Assembly: GCA_041398605.1 (NCBI GenBank)
Contig: JAWKUK010000003.1
Location: 310,001 to 374,000, forward strand
DNA: 64,000 nt
Source: JAWKUK01 sp041398605
Lineage (GTDB): Bacteria; Planctomycetota; UBA1135; GCA-002686595
Reading direction: 5' to 3'
Under the pieces are notes generated by a model. That model saw only the letters and a program-made list of their open reading frames with translations. It ran no database searches and was not told the DNA's origin. How positions within the stretch are numbered: the stretch's first letter is position 1; each line of letters starts with the position of its first letter. The position numbers and the translations under genes are program-made. This document shows positions 38,412 through 45,558 of this stretch, piece after piece.

Positions 38412-39306
38412 CCCGCGGCGCGTAGTCCGCCCACGCGGACGTGCCAAAGTCCACGTAGGTCGCGAGCGCGGCGCGCATGTCGTCGCGCTTCACGATCGCA
38501 TCGATCTGGCCCTTTGCGAGCAAGAACTCCGCGCGCTGGAACCCGGGCGGCAGCTCCTGCTTGATCGTGCTCGCGATGACGCGCGGCCCCGCGAAGCCGA
38601 TGAGGGCGCCCGGCTCCGCCAACGTCAGGTCGCACACCATCGCGAAGGACGCGGTCACGCCGCCGGTCGTCGGGTGCGACAAGACGCAGATCGAGAAGCC
38701 GCCGGCGCTGTTGAGGCGCGAGAGCGCCGAGCAGGTCTTCGCCATCTGCATGAGCGACAGCATGCCCTCGTGCATCCGCGCGCCGCCGGACGCCGTGAAC
38801 AAGATCAGCGGCAGGCGCTCTTCGCGCGCGACGTCCGCCGCGAGCGCGATCTTCTCGCCGACGACCTCACCCATCGAGCCGCCGAGGAACTTGAAGTCCA
38901 GCACCGCGAGGACGATGGGGCGCCCATCGATCCGGCCGCGGCCACAGATCAACGCCTCGTTCTGGCCGAGCTTGTCGGCGGTCCGCTTCAGCTTCTCGCT
39001 GTACGGGATCGAATCGGTGAACGCGAGGCGATCGAGCCCCGTGAGCTCCGCGAAGAGCTCCTCGAAGCTGCCCTCGTCCAGGACGAGCCGCACGCGCTCG
39101 CGCCCGGGGAGGGTGAAGTGGAAGCCACACGACGGGCACGTGTAGGCCTTGGCCTCGAGCTCCTTGCGGTAGATCGTGGCCTCGCAGGCCTCACACTTCA
39201 GCCACAGGCCCCCGGGCATCTCCTTCTTCCGAAAGCGGAAGCGAGAGGCCTTCTGAGGCTCGGGTTCGTTTGCGCCCTTCGGGGCGCCCTTCGGTTCATC
39301 CGCCAC
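38380..39306 (-). CDS. accD: Acetyl-CoA carboxylase, carboxyltransferase beta subunit
   Basis: A 308-residue subunit that moves the carboxyl group from biotin to acetyl-CoA. The zinc ribbon is complete (CEACEATIYRKE...CPSCG), followed by crotonase-fold motifs DSIPYSEKLKR, LDFKFLGGSMGEVVGEKI, FTASGGARMHEGMLSLMQMAKT, SHPTTGGVTASFAM and GFAGPRVIASTIKQELP. Two GTG starts are possible: 39306 has an AGGAG at an 8-nt spacing and is preferred; 39312 would overlap the rpe stop (GTGA). The C-terminus converges with and overlaps the methyltransferase gene by 32 bp. Confidence 0.95.
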   Translation of the reverse strand: MADEPKGAPKGANEPEPQKASRFRFRKKEMPGGLWLKCEACEATIYRKELEAKAYTCPSCGFHFTLPGRERVRLVLDEGSFEELFAELTGLDRLAFTDSIPYSEKLKRTADKLGQNEALICGRGRIDGRPIVLAVLDFKFLGGSMGEVVGEKIALAADVAREERLPLILFTASGGARMHEGMLSLMQMAKTCSALSRLNSAGGFSICVLSHPTTGGVTASFAMVCDLTLAEPGALIGFAGPRVIASTIKQELPPGFQRAEFLLAKGQIDAIVKRDDMRAALATYVDFGTSAWADYAPRVTPRSDATSA

Positions 39307-39308
39307 GC

Positions 39309-40001
39309 TCACCGCTCCTCGCGACGCGCGAGCGCCGCCTCCGCGCTGCGCCGGAACGCCGCGATCGTCCCAGCTCGGTCCTTGGCTCCGAAAATCGCGG
39401 AGCCCGCCACGAGGACGTTGGCGCCGGCTGCAGCGCAGCGCGGCAGCGTCTCGGCGTTCAAGCCCCCGTCCATTTCGATCTGACCTTCGTAGCCCTCGCG
39501 CACGAGCCACTCCACCTTGGACAGCACGCCTTCCATGAAGCGCTGGCCGCCGAAGCCCGGGAAGACGCTCATGACGAGCACGAGGTCGAGGTCGCCTAGG
39601 AGCGGCGCGAGCGGCTCCACCGGCGTGTTCGGATTGAGCGCCACGCCGACCACCTTCACGCCCGCGTCGCGGAACGCGCGGATCGCAGCGCGCGCGCCAG
39701 GCGCGCCGCCGACGACCTCCCAATGGAAGGTCAGGGCGTGCGCCCCCGCGGCCGCATAACGCGGCGCGTACTCGATCGGGTTCGTGACCATGAGGTGCAC
39801 GTCGAGGGGCTGGGTGGCCGCCGCGTGCATCGCCTGGACGAGGGGCGGGCCGAAGGTCAGGTTGGGCACGAAGTGCCCGTCCATGACGTCGACGTGCAGC
39901 CAATCGGCGCCGGCGTCTTCGATGCCGCGGATCTCGTCCGCGATGCGGCCGAAGTCGCACGAGAGCAGCGAAGGCGCGACGATCACGCGGCGGTCGCTCA
40001 T
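39309..40001 (-). CDS. rpe: Ribulose-phosphate 3-epimerase
   Basis: A 230-residue TIM-barrel enzyme interconverting ribulose-5-phosphate and xylulose-5-phosphate. It has VIVAPSLLSCDFGRIADEI, WLHVDVMDGHFVPNLTFGP (catalytic Asp/His metal site), DVHLMVTNP, VMSVFPGFGGQRFM, EMDGGLNAET and VLVAGSAIFG. ATG at 40001 places the first strand at the start; an in-frame ATG 27 nt upstream is possible. Its stop lies just before accD. Confidence 0.96.
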   Translation of the reverse strand: MSDRRVIVAPSLLSCDFGRIADEIRGIEDAGADWLHVDVMDGHFVPNLTFGPPLVQAMHAAATQPLDVHLMVTNPIEYAPRYAAAGAHALTFHWEVVGGAPGARAAIRAFRDAGVKVVGVALNPNTPVEPLAPLLGDLDLVLVMSVFPGFGGQRFMEGVLSKVEWLVREGYEGQIEMDGGLNAETLPRCAAAGANVLVAGSAIFGAKDRAGTIAAFRRSAEAALARREER

Positions 40002-40115
40002 GGGCGTCGCTCCAGGGGTAGGGCTCATCTCGTGGTCAGGATAACGGGTCGACGCGGCGGCGTTCACCGCCGCGCCGACTTCAATGGGATTGGACGGCCC
40101 ATCCGAGCGCGCTAG

Positions 40116-40143
40116 TCACCGCTTGCTGGTCACCGCTTGCTGG
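40116..40143. repeat. 14-bp perfect tandem duplication over the pgk stop
   Basis: TCACCGCTTGCTGG occurs twice head-to-tail (40116-40129 and 40130-40143). Read on the pgk strand, each copy contains the final codons and TGA, so a second copy of the gene's end follows the stop. Confidence 0.9.
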
Positions 40144-41386
40144 CCTTACCGCCGTTGCCCGCCGGGGTGCCCGCGAGCGCCGCGACGCCGGGGAGCACGC
40201 GGCCCTCGAGCAGCTCCAAGGACGCGCCGCCGCCCGTCGACACGTGGTCGACCTCGTCTGCGAGCCCCAGGAGGTGCAGCGCCGCGACGGAGTCGCCGCC
40301 GCCGACGACCGAGTAGGCCTTCGACTTGGCGAGGGCCTTGGCGATCGCCTCGGTCCCGGCGCGGAAGCGCTCCATCTCGAACACGCCCATCGGGCCGTTC
40401 CACACGACCGTCCTGGCGCCGGCGATCTCCTTGGCGAAGAGCGCCCGCGTCTTCGGGCCGATGTCGAGCGCCATGCGCCCGGCGACGACCGCGGGGCCGC
40501 ACTCGACCGCGTCCGCGTCGGCCGCGAAGCGATCGGCCGCGATGTGGTCGATCGGCAGCAGCAAGCGCACGCCGTTGGCCTCGGCCTTCGCCAGCGCCGC
40601 CCTGCAGGTCTCGAGCTGATCGGGCTCGTAGAGCGACTTCCCGATCTCGAGGCCCTGCGCCGCGAGGAACGTGTAAGCCATTCCGCCCCCGATCAGCACC
40701 GCGTCGCAGCGGTCCAACAGGTTGTCGACCACCGACAGCTTGTCGGAGATCTTCGCCCCGCCGAGGATCGCGATCAGCGGCCGCTTCGGCTGCGCCAGGA
40801 CCCGCGCGAACGCGTCGACCTCGGCCCGCATGAGGTACCCGGCCGCCGACGGCAAGAGCCGCGCGACCCCCGACACCGACGAGTGGTCGCGGTGCGCCGC
40901 GCCGAACGCGTCCCCCACGAAACAATCGCCCAGGCGCGCGAACGCCTGCGCCAACGCCTCGTCCCCCTTGGTCTCGCCGGGGTGGAAGCGCACGTTCTCG
41001 CAGAGCACCGTCGTGCCCATGGGCGCGGCCGCGATCGCGGCCTCGACCTTGGGACCGATGGACTCATCGAGCTTCAGCACGGGGCTCCCGAGCAGCTCTT
41101 GCAGCCGCGCGCCGATGTGCGTGACGCGCATCGTGTCGTCGCCCGGCCCCTTCGGCCGCCCAAAGTGCGTCAGGAGAACGGGCTTGCCGCCGCGCTCCAG
41201 AATCGCGCGCAACGTCGGCAACGCCGCGCGGATGCGCGTGTCATCGGTGATTGCGTTCTGGGCATCGACGGGCACGTTGAAGTCCACGCGCACGAGGACG
41301 CGCTTGCCACGGACATCGAGGTCGTCGAGCCCTTGGACGGAGAGCCCGGTCCCGGTCTTGGCCGCGGAGGCCGGCGGCGCGCTCAG
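40130..41386 (-). CDS. pgk: Phosphoglycerate kinase, probably translated by -1 frameshifting from gapA
   Basis: Complete phosphoglycerate kinase, which makes ATP from 1,3-bisphosphoglycerate in glycolysis. It has KRVLVRVDFNVPV, LTHFGRPKG, LCENVRFHPGE, FGAAHRDHSS, AILGGAKISDKL, LIGGGMAYTF, VVWNGPMGVFE, and the nucleotide-binding VVGGGDSVAAL and STGGGASLELLEG. Between the gapA stop (TAG 41419-41421) and the conserved KRVLVRVDF there is no in-frame ATG, GTG or TTG; the only near-cognate codon is CTG at 41386, used here as a nominal 5' end. The frame is open back into gapA and is exactly the -1 frame at the slippery heptamer 41422-41428, so the protein is likely made as the C-terminal part of a GapA-Pgk fusion. 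Enzyme identity is certain; mode of initiation is inferred. Confidence 0.93.
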   Translation of the reverse strand: MSAPPASAAKTGTGLSVQGLDDLDVRGKRVLVRVDFNVPVDAQNAITDDTRIRAALPTLRAILERGGKPVLLTHFGRPKGPGDDTMRVTHIGARLQELLGSPVLKLDESIGPKVEAAIAAAPMGTTVLCENVRFHPGETKGDEALAQAFARLGDCFVGDAFGAAHRDHSSVSGVARLLPSAAGYLMRAEVDAFARVLAQPKRPLIAILGGAKISDKLSVVDNLLDRCDAVLIGGGMAYTFLAAQGLEIGKSLYEPDQLETCRAALAKAEANGVRLLLPIDHIAADRFAADADAVECGPAVVAGRMALDIGPKTRALFAKEIAGARTVVWNGPMGVFEMERFRAGTEAIAKALAKSKAYSVVGGGDSVAALHLLGLADEVDHVSTGGGASLELLEGRVLPGVAALAGTPAGNGGKASKR

Positions 41387-41443
41387 CCCTGCTCGGGTGC
41401 TGCGGACGCCGCCGGCGCCTACTTTTTTGCGGGCGCCTTCTTC
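41370..41443 (-). promoter_or_regulatory. Predicted programmed -1 ribosomal frameshift signal joining gapA to pgk
   Basis: All three parts of a bacterial -1 site are in place on the gapA mRNA. The heptamer A AAA AAG (41428 down to 41422) is in the zero frame as the last two sense codons before TAG. Five nt later begins a perfect 10-bp GC-rich stem, GCCGGCGGCG (41407-41416) with CGCCGCCGGC (41370-41379). Its 27-nt loop may form an inner hairpin. A purine run AGAAGG (41436-41441) lies 7 nt upstream of the heptamer, like the SD element of E. coli dnaX. Slipping back one base continues GTA GGC GCC into pgk. Folding and frameshifting are predicted, not shown. Confidence 0.8.
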
Positions 41444-42531
41444 GCGCTCACGCCGCTCGCCGCCGGCGCTGCGGCCGCAGCGGCGGCCGCGGGGGCGGCC
41501 TTGGCCTTCGAGGCCTTCGGCTCCGCCGGCAGCTTCATCTTGCCGGCGAGCTTCATGAGCTCGCACACGCGGTTCGAATAGCCCCACTCGTTGTCGTACC
41601 ACGACACGACCTTAACGGTCCGACCGTCGATCACCATCGTCGCCTGCGCGTCGAAGACCGAGCTGTGCGAGTCTCCGATGATGTCGGTCGAGACGAGCGG
41701 GTCCTCGGTGTACTTGAGGATGCCCTTGAGCGCCTTTGCCTTCGCGGCCAACTTCACCGCGGCGTTGACGGACTCGACCGTGACGTCCTTCTTCACGCGC
41801 GCGACGAGGTCGACGACCGAGCCGTTGGCGACCGGCACGCGGAGCGCCATCCCGTCGAGCTTGCCCGCGAGCTTCGGCAGCACCTTGCCGACAGCGCGCG
41901 CTGCGCCGGTCGACGTCGGGATGATGTTGATCGCGGCCGAACGCGCGCGGCGCAGGTCCTTGTGCGGCAGGTCGAGGATGCGCTGATCGTTGGTGTACGC
42001 GTGCACCGTGGTCATCAAGCCGTGCTCGATGCCAAAGGCGTCGTCGAGGACCTTCGCGAGCGGCGCGAGGCAATTGGTCGTGCACGAAGCGTTCGAAATG
42101 ATGCGGTCGGACGGCTTGAGGCTGTCCTCGTTCACGCCGAGCACGATCATCGCGTCGATCGCGTCCTTCGGCGGCACGGTGAGCAGGACGCGCTTGGCGC
42201 CCGCCGTAAGGTGCTTCGTGCACTGCTCGCGCGAGGTGAAGACGCCCGTCGACTCGACGACGAAGTCGACCTTGTTGGCGGCGTGCGGCAGGTTCGCAGG
42301 GTCGCGCTCCGCCGTGATCTGGATCTTCGTGCCGTTGACGACGATCGAGTCCTTGGCGACCTTGACCGTGCCCTTGAAGCGGCCGTGGACCGAGTCGTAC
42401 TGCAGCAAGTGAGCCAGCGTCGCCGCGTCGGTCAAGTCGTTGATCGAAACGACCTCCATTCCGGGCATGTCCTGCAGGATCCGGAAGACGTTACGTCCGA
42501 TCCGACCGAAGCCGTTGATCGCAATGCGCAT
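41419..42531 (-). CDS. gapA: Glyceraldehyde-3-phosphate dehydrogenase, type I
   Basis: A 370-residue glycolytic enzyme that oxidises glyceraldehyde-3-phosphate to 1,3-bisphosphoglycerate. It has IAINGFGRIGRNVFR, SINDLTD, VVESTGVFTSREQ, the catalytic SNASCTTNCLAPLAK (Cys and later His in TVHAYTNDQ), SAAINIIPTSTGAA, MALRVPVANGSVVDL, and WYDNEWGYSNRVCELM. The enzyme core ends near residue 334; a 36-residue Lys/Ala/Pro tail follows, which normal GapA lacks. That tail ends in the slippery AAA AAG TAG. ATG at 42531. The tail plus the post-shift residues would form a flexible linker of about 60 residues to pgk. Confidence 0.96.
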   Translation of the reverse strand: MRIAINGFGRIGRNVFRILQDMPGMEVVSINDLTDAATLAHLLQYDSVHGRFKGTVKVAKDSIVVNGTKIQITAERDPANLPHAANKVDFVVESTGVFTSREQCTKHLTAGAKRVLLTVPPKDAIDAMIVLGVNEDSLKPSDRIISNASCTTNCLAPLAKVLDDAFGIEHGLMTTVHAYTNDQRILDLPHKDLRRARSAAINIIPTSTGAARAVGKVLPKLAGKLDGMALRVPVANGSVVDLVARVKKDVTVESVNAAVKLAAKAKALKGILKYTEDPLVSTDIIGDSHSSVFDAQATMVIDGRTVKVVSWYDNEWGYSNRVCELMKLAGKMKLPAEPKASKAKAAPAAAAAAAAPAASGVSAKKAPAKK

Positions 42532-43049
42532 GGGAGAGCTCTGTGTGGCGAGGGACCGGCGCCAGGGCGGCGGGGTCCGGGGGCGCGGGCCAGGCCCGCG
42601 GAGTGGGTGAAGTTCGAGGTGACCGCCCGGGGAACGCGGCGTCCCCGGGACCGTGGGGCGCCCCGAAGCCCCCCCGACGTGCGACCGGGGAGTGTCTGTA
42701 GGGCGCCGCGGGCGAGGCGCGGAGGTTTCCGAGGGAAACGGCGGCAGAGCGTAAGGAAGCCCGCCGATGGCTTCAACGGAGCGGGTCCGAGCGGACGCGC
42801 TCCCCACGGATTGCCGCGGGCGCCACGACGGCCCACGGGTCCCCGCCAGCCCCTCGCTCCCGGGGGCACCGCGGAGGCCCTCGCCGCCCGGCCACTGCGC
42901 CAACCTTGGCTCGATCCGATCGCTCGATTCCGATCGTCTGGGGGCCCAGAGCGCGTAGCCTGTCCCCCGGCGGTCCCCCTGGTCCTCCCGCCGCGGACCC
43001 GGCCCGGCCCCCGCCCCGACCCTCCGCAGCGTCGCCCCGCGCCCTACCC
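42532..43049. other. Intergenic region between gapA and tilS
   Basis: 518 nt between divergently transcribed genes. It is very GC-rich with no supported coding frame. A weak sigma-70-like pair for gapA may lie at 42771-42776 (TTGAAG on the minus strand) and 42748-42753 (TACGCT) with 17 nt between; it is a poor match and not firm. A TTG at 42906 would extend tilS by 48 residues of Pro-rich sequence and is not favoured. Confidence 0.4.
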
Positions 43050-44546
43050 GTGCAACCCATCCCCGTCCGCTACCCGTGGCCCACGCAATGGGCGCGCCTC
43101 GCCCACGGCCTCGGCCTGCACCCCGCGACCCCGGTCGCAGTGGCGCTGTCCGGCGGCGCGGACAGTGTGTTCCTGACGCACCTCGTCCAGCGCGCCGTGC
43201 CGCGGCCCAAGGTGATGGCGATCCACGTGGACCACGGCCTGCGCGGTGAGGAGTCCCACGAGGACGCGGCGTTCTGCGCGCGCTTGTGCGCGCGCCTCGG
43301 CGTGCCCTTCGCCCGCAAGCGGCTCGACGTCGAGGACGGGCCCGACCTCGAGGCCCGCCTGCGTAAGGCGCGCTACGCGGCGCTGCTCGAAGAAACAGGC
43401 AGCGCAGGGATCGATGTGCTCCTGACCGGACACCACGAGGACGACGCCCTCGAGACGCTCCTCATGCGCATGATGCGCGGCGGCGAGCTCGGCGGACTGA
43501 CGGGCCCGGCGCGCGAGACCCTGCTGGGCCGCGCGGACGGGCGTAAGGTGCGCGTGCTGCGCCCGCTCCTGCACATGCGTCGCGAAGAGGTCCGGGCGCT
43601 CCTGCGCGGCGAAGGCCTCGAGTGGCGCGAAGACTCCAGCAACACGTCCCTGCGACACACGCGCAACCGGGTCCGGGAGCAGCTCCTGCCGGCCTTCGCC
43701 GACACCTGCGGCCCCGAGGGCCTCGAGAACCTGCGCCGCTTCGCGGGCGCGGTGGACGGCCTCGAGTCCGAGCTCGCGGCGCGGACCGCCCACCTCGGGT
43801 GGGAGGCCCCGGACGGCGCGCGCGCCATGGGGAGCGCGCCGCAGGACCTCGGCGCCGGTCGCCTCGGTGGCACCCTGCCGCGGCGCGCCTTGACGGACTT
43901 GGCGCCCCCCCTGCAGCGCCGCGCGCTCGTGCGGCTGCTCGTCGAGGGCACCGGGCAAGCGCCCTCGCGCGAGGTCTTGGACCGGGTGCAGCAAGACCTC
44001 GTGGGCGGCCGCGCGGCGCGGACGACCCTCGCTGGGCGTTGGACCCTCGAGGTCGGCGCCGAGCGGCTCTCCTTGGCGCCGCCCAGCGGGGCCGGCCTCG
44101 CGGGCAGCGCCGAGGGCGGCACCGCCGTCGCCACGGCGCCGGCCGTGCTGCGCGGTACGGGGCTCCAGCTCGGCGTCCCGGGGACCGTGCGGCTGCCGGA
44201 TGGGCGCACCCTCTCGGCAGCGCTGGTCGACCTGCCCGCCGGCACGGACGTGCCGCGCGACGGGTCCGAGGTGCACCTCGACGCGACCGATGGGCCGCGC
44301 CTCCTCACCGTGCGCAATCCACAGCCAGGCGATCGCTTCCATGCGCTCGGCGCGCCGGGCAAGCGCCCGCTGGTGCGCTTCTTGGCCGACGCGGGCGTGC
44401 CCGCGGCGGAGCGCCCCCTCGTCCCCCTCGTGTTCCTCGGGGAGGAGCTCGTCTGGGTGGCCGGACAGCGGCCGGCCGAGTCGCGTAGGGTGCAACCCAG
44501 GACCACCCGCCGTCTCGTCCTGCGCCTCGAAGACGCGACCATCTGA
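43050..44546 (+). CDS. tilS: tRNA(Ile)-lysidine synthase
   Basis: A 498-residue enzyme that changes cytidine-34 of tRNA-Ile(CAU) to lysidine so that it reads AUA. The PP-loop SGGADS (34-39) lies in VAVALSGGADSVFLTHLV; IHVDHGLRGEESHEDA, LLTGHHEDDALETLLMRMMRG, REDSSNTSLRHTRNRVR and the C-terminal RNPQPGDRFHALG...KRPLVRFLADAGVP all match. GTG at 43050 is chosen because the fold begins about 15 residues on. The middle region carries a longer Ala/Gly-rich linker than E. coli TilS (432 residues). Confidence 0.95.
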   Translation: MQPIPVRYPWPTQWARLAHGLGLHPATPVAVALSGGADSVFLTHLVQRAVPRPKVMAIHVDHGLRGEESHEDAAFCARLCARLGVPFARKRLDVEDGPDLEARLRKARYAALLEETGSAGIDVLLTGHHEDDALETLLMRMMRGGELGGLTGPARETLLGRADGRKVRVLRPLLHMRREEVRALLRGEGLEWREDSSNTSLRHTRNRVREQLLPAFADTCGPEGLENLRRFAGAVDGLESELAARTAHLGWEAPDGARAMGSAPQDLGAGRLGGTLPRRALTDLAPPLQRRALVRLLVEGTGQAPSREVLDRVQQDLVGGRAARTTLAGRWTLEVGAERLSLAPPSGAGLAGSAEGGTAVATAPAVLRGTGLQLGVPGTVRLPDGRTLSAALVDLPAGTDVPRDGSEVHLDATDGPRLLTVRNPQPGDRFHALGAPGKRPLVRFLADAGVPAAERPLVPLVFLGEELVWVAGQRPAESRRVQPRTTRRLVLRLEDATI

Positions 44547-44760
44547 GGCCTGTCGAGCGCTGCGCTGGCTGCCTGGGCCCCCAGCGCGCGCACCAAAGGG
44601 ACCTCCGCCGGTTCGCGCCGTTCGGCGTGGTGACCTTGGGCGCCGACGGGGGTATCCTCTGCCCCTCCCCGTGCGCGTGACGACGCTCCCCCCTGACCGG
44701 CCATCGGATTTGAGACCTGCCCAGGACCCGGATCCGCCCCAGGGCGACCCCGGGCGGAGC

Positions 44761-45558
44761 GTGTTGGGCGAGCGCCTCGCGCGCGGGCTCGCTGAGGTGC
44801 GCGCGCGGATCACCGCCGCTGCCCGGGCCACGGGCCGGAGCGCCTCGCCCCCCACACTCCTGCCTGTGACGAAGTCCGTGGACGCCGCCACCACCGCTGC
44901 ACTCGCTGCCTTGCTCCGCGACGCGCCGGCAGAATGCGCCGAGAACCGCGCGCAGGACCTCGAGCACAAGGCCGCGGCCCTCGCGGCCGCGGGGGTCGCG
45001 GTGCGGTGGCACTTCATCGGTCACATCCAGCGCAACAAGGCCCGCCGGATCGTGCGCAGCGCCGATGTGGTCCACAGCGTCGACTCACTGCGCCTGGCCG
45101 AGACCCTCGCGGACGCCGCCGAGGCCGAGGGCAAGGTCCTTGACGTCTACGTCCAAGTCGACTTTACGGGCGAGCCAACGAAGTCCGGCCTCGACGCGGA
45201 CGGCGCGTACGAGGTCCTTCGGTTCGTCGCCGGCTCGTCGTCCTTGCGTCCGCTCGGCCTGATGGCGATGGGCCCCCGCGAAGAGCGGCCGGGCGCGACG
45301 ACGCCGGAGGTCTTCGCGCGCGTGGCCGCGCTCGCGGGCACCATCGAGGCGGACCCGAACATGGCTGGCGTGTTCGCCGGCGGCCGGGTCGGCCTCTCGC
45401 TCGGCATGAGCGGCGACCTCGAGGACGCGGTCGCCGCCGGCAGCACGCTGCTGCGCATCGGCAGCGACCTCTTCCAGTACATCCGCGACACGACCGCAGC
45501 GAACGCTGCTCACACCGAGGGTCCGAGCGACCCACCCCAGGGAGACCACGGCGCATGA
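44761..45558 (+). CDS. Pyridoxal-phosphate-binding homeostasis protein (YggS/PLPBP)
   Basis: A 265-residue cytoplasmic protein that binds PLP and buffers B6 vitamers rather than catalysing a known reaction. It has LGERLARGLAEVRARI, LLPVTKSVDA (PLP lysine in VTKS), ENRAQDLEHKA, WHFIGHIQRNKARRIV, VHSVDSLRLAETL, VYVQVDFTGEPTKSGLD, GLMAMGP, LSLGMSGDLEDAVAAGSTLLRIGSDLF. GTG at 44761 matches the family start; GTGs at 44671 and 44677 and a TTG at 44710 are in frame and possible. The stop overlaps the ATG of the kinase gene (ATGA), so expression is coupled. Confidence 0.92.
   Translation: MLGERLARGLAEVRARITAAARATGRSASPPTLLPVTKSVDAATTAALAALLRDAPAECAENRAQDLEHKAAALAAAGVAVRWHFIGHIQRNKARRIVRSADVVHSVDSLRLAETLADAAEAEGKVLDVYVQVDFTGEPTKSGLDADGAYEVLRFVAGSSSLRPLGLMAMGPREERPGATTPEVFARVAALAGTIEADPNMAGVFAGGRVGLSLGMSGDLEDAVAAGSTLLRIGSDLFQYIRDTTAANAAHTEGPSDPPQGDHGA

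Noticed and set aside
40130..41602. pgk starting at an ATG at 41602
   Set aside because: That ATG lies well inside gapA in another frame and gives 70 residues of Arg-rich shadow sequence. It was not used as a start.
42532..43049. A small gene or RNA between gapA and tilS
   Set aside because: Short frames there are Pro/Arg rich with no start signal, and no tRNA or known RNA fold was recognised.
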